5,890 nucleotides of DNA from JBEIUL01 sp044356865 (lineage in GTDB: Bacteria; Planctomycetota; Phycisphaerae; Phycisphaerales; SM1A02): contig JBIKVN010000208.1 in assembly GCA_044356865.1 (NCBI GenBank), positions 1-5,890 of the forward strand, in the 5' to 3' direction. The notes under the pieces were generated by a model. That model had not been told where the DNA came from and did not search any database. It saw nothing but the letters and a program-made list of their open reading frames with translations. Within the stretch, counting starts at the first letter, position 1. Every line of letters begins with the position of its first letter. Made by a program: the position numbers and the translations under genes. Below are positions 1 to 4,994 of the stretch, piece after piece.

Positions 1-2
1 GT

Positions 3-263
3 GGCCGCCCCGAGACCGCCGGCTTCGAGCCGCTGCGCCGGGCCCTCGCCGAGCTGCTCGAGGAGTTCCGCGTCGAGCGGGCCCGCCGGAACGAGTTCGG
101 CGCGTTCCGCATCGCGGCCATCGCGGCACAGGTCCTCACCCTGACGCTCGGGACGCTTTCCCTGCTCGAACTGTCCGATCCGCTCGCGTCGGCGCGGTGG
201 CTTGGCGGGGCGCTGCTGACCCAGGGGCTGGTCGTCGCCCTCCTTCTCTTCGACGGTCGCTGA
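3..263 (+). CDS. C-terminal end of an unrecognised membrane protein (5' truncated)
   Basis: The open frame enters from the left edge and ends at TGA 261-263, giving 86 visible residues. It starts with a charged, probably helical stretch (residues about 9-31, rich in Glu, Arg and Leu; contains EPLRRALAELLEEF). Two hydrophobic segments follow, about residues 35-57 and 66-83, separated by a short polar turn (LSDPLASAR), and the protein ends in LLLFDGR. This looks like a cytoplasmic helix followed by a transmembrane hairpin, so an inner-membrane location is likely. G/C at third positions in this frame supports coding. I do not recognise the family from this tail and assign no function. It ends 19 nt before the heptosyltransferase gene and may share its transcript. 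The missing upstream part would decide its identity. Confidence 0.7.
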   Translation, partial: GRPETAGFEPLRRALAELLEEFRVERARRNEFGAFRIAAIAAQVLTLTLGTLSLLELSDPLASARWLGGALLTQGLVVALLLFDGR

Positions 264-282
264 CGGTGACGGGCCGCCCCGC

Positions 283-1311
283 ATGAACCTCGTCGCGGTG
301 CTCGCCCCGTCCTGGGTCGGCGACGCGTGCATGGCGACGCCGGCGTTCCGGGCGCTGCGGGCGGCACGGCCCGGGGCGACGATCGAGCTCACGTGTCGCC
401 CCGGCCTCGACCGGCTGCTCGGCGCGAGCCCCTGGTTCGACCGGATCGAGGTCGACGCGATGCGCGGACTCGCGGGTCCGTTCCGGACGGGATCGCGCCT
501 GCGCCGGCGTCGCCCCGACGAGGTCGTGCTCTTCCCGAACTCGTTCCGCACGGCGCTCGCCGCGTTCGTGTCGCGAGCCCCGAGCCGCGTCGGCTTCCGT
601 CGCGACTTTCGCGGCCTGCTGCTCACCGCGGGCGTGCCGATGCCCGACCGGCGCTCGCCCCATCCGACGCTCGTGAGCTATTGCGAACTGCTCGAGCGCG
701 GTCTTGGCATCCCCGTCACCGATCGCCGCCCCGAGCTCTTCCTCGATCCCGAGGCTGACCGGGCGGCGGCCGGGCGACTTCTCGCGGACGTGCCGCGGCC
801 GTTCGCCCTGCTGGTGCCCGGCGGCAACCGCGACGACAAGCGGTGGCCCGTCGAGCGCTTCGCGGCCCTCGCGAAGGCCCTCGCCGACCGCGGCCTCGCG
901 TCGGTCGCGACGGGAAGTCCCGGCGAGCGGCCGCTGCTCGCCCGGCTCGCCGCCGCGTCGCCGGTGCCGATCCACGACCTTTCGCAGCGCTCCGTCGACC
1001 TCGGCGTCCTCAAGGGCGTCGTCGCGGCGGCGCGGATCTGCATCTCGAACGACACCGGCCCGCGGCATCTCGCGGCGGCGTTCGCGGTACCCACCGTCGC
1101 CCTCTTCGGCCCGACCGACCACCGCTGGACGCTGCTGCCCGGCGCCCCCGAGCGGCTGCTCGTCGCCGAGCCATTCTTGCCCGGCGACCGCATGGCCGAC
1201 CGGCACGCGAAATCCTGCCGCATCGAGCGGATCGCCCTCGGCGACGTCCTTGACGCGGTCGACCGGCTGCTGGCGGCAAGGCCGCCGATCGCGGAGACTT
1301 CCCGTCCATGA
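283..1311 (+). CDS. waaF: ADP-heptose:LPS heptosyltransferase (GT9 family, WaaF-like)
   Basis: The 342-residue product fits glycosyltransferase family 9, whose members transfer heptose from ADP-heptose to the lipid A-Kdo inner core on the cytoplasmic face of the inner membrane. The N-terminus has the acceptor-domain motif (LAPSWVGDACMATPAFRALR, residues 7-26); Asp14 sits where the family's catalytic base lies. The second Rossmann domain opens with LLVPGGNRDDKRWPVERF (Lys186 at the nucleotide-sugar site). It carries SNDTGPRHLAAAF (Asp257, Gly259, Pro260, His262), followed by VPTVALFGPTD, the ADP-heptose binding signature. A late Cys312 in KSCRIERI resembles the CM.xI end of heptosyltransferase II proteins. 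Length is normal for WaaF (about 340-350). The ATG at 283 places the beta-strand and WVGD motif at the expected distance, although no Shine-Dalgarno is visible. The stop overlaps the plsY start (ATGA), implying translational coupling. WaaF rather than another GT9 enzyme is likely but not certain. Confidence 0.88.
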   Translation: MNLVAVLAPSWVGDACMATPAFRALRAARPGATIELTCRPGLDRLLGASPWFDRIEVDAMRGLAGPFRTGSRLRRRRPDEVVLFPNSFRTALAAFVSRAPSRVGFRRDFRGLLLTAGVPMPDRRSPHPTLVSYCELLERGLGIPVTDRRPELFLDPEADRAAAGRLLADVPRPFALLVPGGNRDDKRWPVERFAALAKALADRGLASVATGSPGERPLLARLAAASPVPIHDLSQRSVDLGVLKGVVAAARICISNDTGPRHLAAAFAVPTVALFGPTDHRWTLLPGAPERLLVAEPFLPGDRMADRHAKSCRIERIALGDVLDAVDRLLAARPPIAETSRP

Positions 1312-2000
1312 ACGCGTTCCTGGCCACGCCGATCCCGGAGCTTCCCTGGCCCGCGTGGGCCGCGCTTTCGTTCCTCGCCGGCAGCATCCCCTTCGGCCTG
1401 CTCATCGCCCGGGCGAAGGGCGTCGACATCCGCGCCCACGGCAGCGGGAACATCGGGGCGACCAATGTCGGCCGCGTGCTCGGCCGGAAGTTCGGTATCG
1501 CGTGTTTCGCCCTCGACGCCCTGAAAGGCGCGATCCCGACGATGCTCGCGGGCCTCTTCCGCGGCACCTTCGGTACGAGCCCGTCGGAACTCGCCGCCGC
1601 CGACCTCTGGTGGTGGCTCGCGGTCGCGGTCGCGTCGCTCCTCGGCCACATGTTCAGCCCGTGGATCGGCTTCAGGGGCGGCAAGGGCGTCGCGACGGGT
1701 TTCGGGGCCCTTGCGGCGATGTGGACGCCGCTCACGGTGCCCGCGGCGGTCGCCCTGGTGACCTGGCTCGCGGTCGTGAAGCTCACCCGCACCGTCTCGA
1801 TCGCGAGCATCGCGGGGGCGCTGGCCGTCCCGCTCGCCGTCGCGGCGCGGATCGGGCTTTCCGACGACGCGAAGGCCTCGCTCGTCGCCGAGACCCCGAC
1901 GCTCGCGGTCGCCTCGGCGATTTCGCTCCTCGTGATCTGGAAGCACCGCTCGAATCTCGCGCGGCTCGTCCGCGGCGAGGAATCGAAAGTCCAAAGCTGA
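1308..2000 (+). CDS. plsY: Acyl-phosphate:glycerol-3-phosphate acyltransferase PlsY
   Basis: PlsY is an integral inner-membrane enzyme that moves an acyl chain from acyl-phosphate (made by PlsX) to sn-glycerol-3-phosphate, giving lysophosphatidic acid, the first step of phospholipid synthesis. All three conserved cytoplasmic motifs are present. Motif 1 is GSIPFGLLIA (25-34) followed by GSGNIGATNVGRVLG (45-59), with DALKG at 70-74. Motif 2, the glycerol phosphate loop, is GHMFSPWIGFRGGKGVATGFG starting at 113, including His114 and the GGKG at 124-127. Motif 3 is WKHRSNLARLVRGEE (211-225). Hydrophobic segments fall at about 14-34, 62-84, 101-118, 132-155, 160-185 and 197-210. At 230 residues it is slightly longer than the usual 195-215, mainly through loops at about 85-100 and 182-196. 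The start overlaps the heptosyltransferase stop by 4 nt. PlsX is not in the window. No Shine-Dalgarno is seen, consistent with coupled translation. Confidence 0.96.
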   Translation: MNAFLATPIPELPWPAWAALSFLAGSIPFGLLIARAKGVDIRAHGSGNIGATNVGRVLGRKFGIACFALDALKGAIPTMLAGLFRGTFGTSPSELAAADLWWWLAVAVASLLGHMFSPWIGFRGGKGVATGFGALAAMWTPLTVPAAVALVTWLAVVKLTRTVSIASIAGALAVPLAVAARIGLSDDAKASLVAETPTLAVASAISLLVIWKHRSNLARLVRGEESKVQS

Positions 2001-2010
2001 AAGTCCCTCC

Positions 2011-3453
2011 ATGAGCCACCAAGCCGAAGACGGCTACCGATCGCCCCTCGAGACCCGCAACGCCAGCGCCGCGATGCGGGCGATCTTCTCGGAACGCCGC
2101 AAGTTCACCTGCTGGCGCCGCGTCTGGCTCGCCCTCGCCGAATCGCAGCGCGAGCTCGGCCTGCCGGTGACCGCGGCGCAGGTCGAGGCGATCCGCCGCA
2201 ACCTCGACTCGATCGACTTCGCCGCCGCCGCCGAGCACGAGCGCCGGCTGCGCCACGACGTGATGGCCCATGTCCACACCCTTGGCGACGCGGCACCCGA
2301 GGCCCGGCCGATCATCCACCTCGGGGCCACGAGCCAGGATGTCGTCTGCAACGCCGACGCCCTGATTCTTCGCGAGGCGATCGGGCTCCTCTGCGGCAAG
2401 CTCGCCCGCATCGTCGACCGGCTCGGCCGCTTCGCCGCCGAGCACCGCTCGCTCCCCTGCCTCGGCTTCACGCACTACCAGCCCGCGCAGCCGGTGACCG
2501 TCGGCAAGCGGGCCTGCCTCTGGGCCCAGGATTTCGCCCTCGCCCTCGCCGAGCTCGAGCAGCGGGCGGCGACGCTCCCGATCCGCGGCCTGCGCGGGGC
2601 GACCGGCACGCAGGCGTCGTTCCTCGCACTTCTCGGCGGCGACGGGGCCCGCGTCGACGAGCTCGAGCGGAAGTTCCTCGGGAAGCTCGGCTGGCCGGCG
2701 GATCGCTCGTTCGCGGTCACCGGCCAGACCTATCCGCGGCTCCTCGACGCCCAGCTGCTCTCGAGCCTCGCGGTCGCCGCCGCCGCGGTGCACAAGTGCG
2801 CGACCGACCTCCGGCTCCTCGCGAACCTGAAGGAGATCGAGGAGCCCTTCGAGCGCGACCAGATCGGCTCGAGCGCCATGCCCTACAAGCGGAACCCGAT
2901 GCGCTGCGAGCGGGCGTGCGGCCTCGCCCGGTTCGTCACCAGCCTGCCCGCCAACGCCCTCGCGACCGCATCGACGCAGTGGCTCGAGCGGACCCTCGAC
3001 GACAGCTCGAACCGCCGCCTCGCGATCGCCGAGGCGTTCCTCGCCCTCGACGGGGCCCTCGACCTCATGGCGAACGTCTCCGCCGGCCTCGTGGTCTACC
3101 CGAGGCAGATCGCGGCCCGCCTTGCCGCCGAGATGCCGTTCATGGCGACCGAGGAGATCCTGGTGGACGCCGTCGCGCGGGGCGCCGACCGGCAGGACGC
3201 CCACGAGGCGATCCGGCGCCACAGCGTCGAGGCGGCGCGGCGCGTGAAGGAAGAGGGTCGGCCGAACGACCTCCTCGAGCGGCTCGCCGCCGATCCGGCC
3301 TTCCGCGGCATCGACCTCGCCGGCCTCACCGATCCGGTCCGCTTCATCGGCCGCGCCCCCGAACAGGTCGATCGCTTCCTCGCCGAAGTCGTCACCCCGA
3401 TCCGCATCCGCCACGAGGCCTCCCTCGCCGGCGAGCCCGAGCTCCGGGTCTGA
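2011..3453 (+). CDS. purB: Adenylosuccinate lyase, metazoan-like type
   Basis: PurB is a cytoplasmic homotetramer of the fumarase/aspartase superfamily. It releases fumarate from SAICAR and from adenylosuccinate, two steps of purine synthesis. The 480 residues carry RLRHDVMAHVHT (His82, His87), GATSQDV (Thr107, Ser108), LGFTHYQPAQ with the general-acid His155, and the signature loop GSSAMPYKRNPMRCE from Gly286 with the catalytic Ser287/Ser288. The C-terminal block ERTLDDSSNRR is also intact. Compared from memory, length and motif order follow human ADSL (484 residues) almost without gaps: YRSPL at the N-terminus, TVGKR.CLW, GTQASFL, TGQTY, LANLKE.EEPFE, GLVVYP and PFMATE all recur. E. coli and Bacillus PurB look much less similar. 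The ATG at 2011 puts YRSPL at residues 9-13, as in the animal protein. The gene starts 10 nt after plsY and ends 3 nt before the ISOC-like gene, within one probable transcript. No Shine-Dalgarno is visible. Confidence 0.96.
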   Translation: MSHQAEDGYRSPLETRNASAAMRAIFSERRKFTCWRRVWLALAESQRELGLPVTAAQVEAIRRNLDSIDFAAAAEHERRLRHDVMAHVHTLGDAAPEARPIIHLGATSQDVVCNADALILREAIGLLCGKLARIVDRLGRFAAEHRSLPCLGFTHYQPAQPVTVGKRACLWAQDFALALAELEQRAATLPIRGLRGATGTQASFLALLGGDGARVDELERKFLGKLGWPADRSFAVTGQTYPRLLDAQLLSSLAVAAAAVHKCATDLRLLANLKEIEEPFERDQIGSSAMPYKRNPMRCERACGLARFVTSLPANALATASTQWLERTLDDSSNRRLAIAEAFLALDGALDLMANVSAGLVVYPRQIAARLAAEMPFMATEEILVDAVARGADRQDAHEAIRRHSVEAARRVKEEGRPNDLLERLAADPAFRGIDLAGLTDPVRFIGRAPEQVDRFLAEVVTPIRIRHEASLAGEPELRV

Positions 3454-3456
3454 GCC

Positions 3457-4050
3457 ATGCCCATCCCCCGCCTCCGTCCCGATGCCTGCTCGCTGCTCGT
3501 GATCGATGTCCAGGAGCGACTGCTCCCGACCATCGCCGACGGCGAGGCGATCGCCCACAACTGCGGGCTCCTCGCCGCGGGCGCCGCCGCCCTCGGGCTT
3601 CCGATCCTCGTCACCGAGCAGTACGTGAAGGGCCTCGGCCCGACCGTCGCCGCGATCACCGGGCGGCTTCCGCCCCGGACTCCCCGCGTCGAGAAGACCC
3701 GCTTCAGCGCCGTGGTGCCCGAGACCGAGCGGTTCCTGCGCGAGCACCGCCGCCCGAGCGTCCTCGTCTGCGGCGTCGAGGCCCAGGTCTGCGTGCTCCA
3801 GACCACGCTGGATCTCCTCGCCCGGGGATGGTCGGTCTTCCTGGCCACCGACGCGATCTCGAGCGGCCAACCCGACCAGGTCGGCCCCGCCCTCGCCCGG
3901 ATGCACGCCGCCGGAGCGACCTTCAGCGGGACCCTCGGAGCCCTCTACGAACTGGTCGGCGACGCCGCCGACCCGCGGTTCAAGGCCATCCTGCCGCTGG
4001 CCAAGGACGTCCGGCCGCCGAGCCGGCCCGGCCGCCCGAGCACACCCTGA
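3457..4050 (+). CDS. Isochorismatase-family cysteine hydrolase, ISOC1/ISOC2-like
   Basis: The 197-residue product has the alpha/beta isochorismatase-like fold with an intact Asp-Lys-Cys triad: Asp17 in LLVIDVQERL, Lys80 in VEKTRFS, and nucleophile Cys112 in CGVEAQVCVLQTTLDLL. The family hydrolyses amide, imidate or vinyl ether bonds through a thioester-type intermediate; substrates include isochorismate, nicotinamide and N-carbamoyl compounds. The blocks TEQYVKGLGPTV (about 50-61), the VEAQVCVLQ region and the tail (LYELVGDAADPRFKAILPL) match the ISOC1/ISOC2 branch as I remember it from animals, not EntB or PncA. PncA metal-binding histidines are not seen, so nicotinamidase activity is unlikely. 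The substrate is unknown. No signal peptide is present, so it is probably cytoplasmic. It starts 3 nt after purB without a visible Shine-Dalgarno, suggesting coupling to purB. The last dozen residues are Pro/Arg-rich (RPPSRPGRPSTP) and probably disordered. A role in salvage or repair of purine-pathway by-products is only conjecture from position. Confidence 0.9.
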   Translation: MPIPRLRPDACSLLVIDVQERLLPTIADGEAIAHNCGLLAAGAAALGLPILVTEQYVKGLGPTVAAITGRLPPRTPRVEKTRFSAVVPETERFLREHRRPSVLVCGVEAQVCVLQTTLDLLARGWSVFLATDAISSGQPDQVGPALARMHAAGATFSGTLGALYELVGDAADPRFKAILPLAKDVRPPSRPGRPSTP

Positions 4051-4085
4051 CTTTTTGCCCGTTCCGGGGACCTGCCCCCAAAAGC
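4051..4085. repeat. Imperfect palindrome directly after the ISOC-like gene (REP-like or terminator-like)
   Basis: Outer arms CTTTTTG (4051-4057) and CAAAAAG (4079-4085) are perfect reverse complements. Inside lies GGGG-ACCTG-CCCC (4066-4078), a 4-bp stem with a 5-nt loop, plus an unpaired 8-nt stretch (4058-4065) on the left side. The element begins at the first base after the stop codon. The + strand lacks a T tract after the stem, so it is not a textbook intrinsic terminator for the upstream operon. The T run precedes the stem instead. The shape (short G/C stem in A/T arms, GGGGACCTG core) is reminiscent of dispersed REP-type intergenic palindromes. Only one copy is in the window, so that reading is inference. 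Confidence 0.5.
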
Positions 4086-4089
4086 GGCT

Positions 4090-4095
4090 ATGCTC
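4090..4095 (+). promoter_or_regulatory. Possible -10 element (TATGCT) upstream of the Hc1-like gene
   Basis: TATGCT differs from the TATAAT consensus at two positions and is one of the few AT-containing hexamers in the 129-bp gap. It lies 84 nt before the start codon, just after the palindrome. No -35 hexamer stands 16-18 nt upstream: that space is occupied by GGGACC, and the TTGCCC at 4055-4060 is 29 nt away. This is therefore a weak candidate only. If real, it would give the Hc1-like gene its own transcript with a leader of about 75-80 nt. Confidence 0.2.
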
Positions 4096-4108
4096 CCCCC
4101 CCACACAC

Positions 4109-4174
4109 GGCCCACCGGGGCCATGGTCCCGTCCCTCGAGGGTCGGGTGAACCGGAAAGCCTCACGGAAAGGCT
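4109..4174 (+). promoter_or_regulatory. Leader of the Hc1-like gene with successive inverted repeats
   Basis: Four short inverted repeats follow one another before the start codon. They are GGCCC-ACCG-GGGCC (4109-4122), the partly overlapping GGGGC-CATG-GTCCC (4117-4130, one G-T pair), the 10-bp palindrome CCCTCGAGGG (4133-4142), and AGCCT-CACGGAA-AGGCT (4158-4174), which encloses most of the ribosome binding site. The first two are mutually exclusive. Short palindromes are common by chance at this GC content, so a functional RNA structure is a hypothesis. The last hairpin is the most suggestive because its right arm covers the end of the GGAAAGG. Confidence 0.3.
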
Positions 4175-4177
4175 CAC
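4154..4177 (+). repeat. Tandem 12-bp duplication over the ribosome binding site of the Hc1-like gene
   Basis: GGAAAGCCTCAC (4154-4165) is followed at once by GGAAAGGCTCAC (4166-4177), 11 of 12 bases identical. The second copy supplies the GGAAAGG Shine-Dalgarno. The single C/G difference is also what allows the AGCCT/AGGCT hairpin to form between the copies. Confidence 0.6.
4166..4172 (+). promoter_or_regulatory. Ribosome binding site GGAAAGG of the Hc1-like gene
   Basis: A purine-rich GGAAAGG ends 7 nt before the ATG at 4180, a good Shine-Dalgarno position. It decides the start: the earlier in-frame ATGs at 4090 and 4123 lack a comparable site. It is the only convincing Shine-Dalgarno in the window. 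Confidence 0.6.
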
Positions 4178-4179
4178 GC

Positions 4180-4374
4180 ATGGTGACCGAGACCTATGAG
4201 CGTCTGAAGAAGATCCTCGCCGACTGCGAGGAGGATGTCCGCAAGGCCGCCGGCGGCAACAAGGCGGCCGGGACCCGCGCCCGCAAGGCGATGCAGGACC
4301 TTCGCTCCGCGGCGCAGGACCTCCGCGCCCAGGTGCTTGAGGTCCGAAACGCCGACGGCGGCGAGAAGGCCTGA
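4180..4374 (+). CDS. Histone H1-like (Hc1 family) small DNA-binding protein
   Basis: The 64-residue product is highly charged and predicted almost wholly helical: ETYERLKKILADCEEDVRKA (4-23), a glycine turn with the key block GGNKAAGTRARKAMQDL (25-41), then a second helix SAAQDLRAQVLEVRNA. The GNKAA.RxRK block and the two-helix layout match, from memory, the N-terminal domain of the chlamydial histone-like protein Hc1 (KAEKGNKAAAQRVR). Related small proteins occur in planctomycetes. Hc1 compacts DNA, but the Lys/Ala/Pro-rich C-terminal tail that gives chlamydial Hc1 much of its DNA affinity is absent; only a short DGGEKA end remains. A nucleoid role is thus likely by family but the strength of binding is uncertain. 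The start is set by the GGAAAGG at 4166-4172. The gene stands alone between two intergenic gaps of about 130 bp and is probably a separate transcript. Confidence 0.8.
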   Translation: MVTETYERLKKILADCEEDVRKAAGGNKAAGTRARKAMQDLRSAAQDLRAQVLEVRNADGGEKA

Positions 4375-4384
4375 TCCGACCCGT

Positions 4385-4405
4385 GGCCGGCCCGCGGGCC
4401 GGACC
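4385..4405 (+). terminator. Strong GC hairpin after the Hc1-like gene (possible terminator without T tract)
   Basis: A perfect 16-bp palindrome CCGGCCCGCGGGCCGG (4387-4402) starts 12 nt after the stop. In RNA it can form six G-C pairs around a CGCG loop, extended by GG/CC (4385-4386 with 4404-4405) past a bulged A. No T run follows, so it is not a standard intrinsic terminator. Hairpin-only termination or 3'-end protection of a short abundant mRNA is plausible. A protein-binding palindrome is the alternative. Confidence 0.4.
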
Positions 4406-4456
4406 TCGCGACGACCACTCGTGGGAACACCCGGCGACCCCTTCGCCCGGTGCTTG

Positions 4457-4473
4457 GATGCCCGTTCGGCATC
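4457..4473 (+). promoter_or_regulatory. Perfect hairpin upstream of the FabZ-like gene
   Basis: GATGCC (4457-4462), loop CGTTC, GGCATC (4468-4473): a perfect 6-bp inverted repeat with a 5-nt loop, ending 28 nt before the GTG start. No T tract follows. It could be an operator half-site pair or a leader hairpin of the fabZ-manA transcript. No convincing -35/-10 pair is seen in the 4375-4501 gap. TTGGAT at 4454-4459 has no -10 partner. Confidence 0.3.
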
Positions 4474-4501
4474 GCTTCCCGGAAATGCGACCTGAGACAC
4501 C

Positions 4502-4975
4502 GTGCCGAACGTTCCTTTCTTCGACCTGTCCAAGATTGACCTGAACGCCGTCGCCGCCGACGCCGCTGCGGTCGCCCGGGCCAACCCTCAGGCCGGCGAC
4601 ATGCGGATGCTCGACCACATCGTCTGGGTCTCGACCGACGGCTCCCAAGGCCTCGGCGTGCGCCTCATCCGCCACGACGAGTTCTGGATTCCCGGCCACA
4701 TCCCGGGGCGCCCCCTCCTTCCGGGCGTCCTCATGATCGAGGCAGGTGCCCAGCTTGCCAGTTTCATGCAGAAGAACAAGTACCGCCGCGAGGGTTTTCT
4801 CGGCTTCACCCGTTGCGACGACACCGCCTTCCGCGGCCAGGTCGTGCCGGGCGACACGCTGTATCTCCTCGGCGAGGAACTCGAGAGCACCGCGCGACGA
4901 TTCATCTCGCGGGTCCAGGGCATCGTGAACGGGAAGATGGTCTTCGAATCGACCGTGACCGGGATGATCATGTGA
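4502..4975 (+). CDS. FabZ-family 3-hydroxyacyl-ACP dehydratase, divergent
   Basis: The 157-residue protein has a single hotdog domain of the FabZ/FabA type, which removes water from 3-hydroxyacyl-ACP in fatty acid elongation in the cytoplasm. The active-site helix region is GHIPGRPLLPGVLMIEA, with His66 and Glu80 spaced 14 residues apart as in FabZ. The later strand block FLGFTRCDDTAFRGQVVPGDTL (about 99-120) corresponds to the family's FR.PV.PGD.L. Unlike standard FabZ, the N-terminal RYPFLLxDRV motif is replaced by RMLDHIVWV (35-43), and about 30 extra residues (PFFDLSKIDLNAVAADAAAV) precede it. It may therefore act on a special substrate or be a paralogue of the main FabZ. The GTG start is chosen because coding signal covers the extension; internal ATGs at residues 34 and 36 would crop the domain edge. 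No clear Shine-Dalgarno. manA follows after 19 nt. Confidence 0.87.
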   Translation: MPNVPFFDLSKIDLNAVAADAAAVARANPQAGDMRMLDHIVWVSTDGSQGLGVRLIRHDEFWIPGHIPGRPLLPGVLMIEAGAQLASFMQKNKYRREGFLGFTRCDDTAFRGQVVPGDTLYLLGEELESTARRFISRVQGIVNGKMVFESTVTGMIM

Positions 4976-4994
4976 GCGGTTCCCCCGTCGACCC

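Noticed and set aside
1..120. GTG at position 1 as a gene start
   Set aside because: That frame gives a Ser/Pro/Ala/Arg-rich shadow translation. The coding frame, by composition and hydrophobic segments, starts at base 3 and continues from outside the window.
1985..2006. Direct repeat GAAAGTCC at 1985-1992 and 1999-2006 around the plsY stop
   Set aside because: Only 8 bp, two copies, at the end of plsY. There is no sign of a mobile element or regulatory role, and chance is sufficient.
704..2014. Long + strand alternative frames (704-2014 and 2796-4199)
   Set aside because: Their translations are Arg/Pro/Ser-rich with no motifs, and they overlap heptosyltransferase, plsY, purB and the ISOC-like gene in the wrong frame.
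4055..4095. Sigma-70 promoter with -35 TTGCCC and -10 TATGCT
   Set aside because: The spacer is 29 nt, far above the usual 16-18. TATGCT is kept only as a weak -10 candidate.
4096..4102. Run of seven C bases as a phase-variable tract
   Set aside because: It lies in non-coding DNA with no promoter geometry depending on it, and the length is unremarkable at this GC content.
1783..4104. A 773-residue open frame on the - strand, and other long - strand frames (136-1206, 678-2012, 4088-5365)
   Set aside because: They lie opposite genes with clear family motifs, have low-complexity Arg/Gly/Ala/Glu-rich translations and no recognisable domains. High third-position GC on the + strand removes stops from the opposite frames.
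4090..4179. A 30-residue N-terminal extension of the Hc1-like protein from ATG 4090
   Set aside because: The ATG at 4180 has a GGAAAGG at good spacing and starts at the family-like MxxETYERL. The extension is Pro/Arg-rich, covers the palindromic leader, and its ATG coincides with the TATGCT hexamer and has no ribosome binding site.
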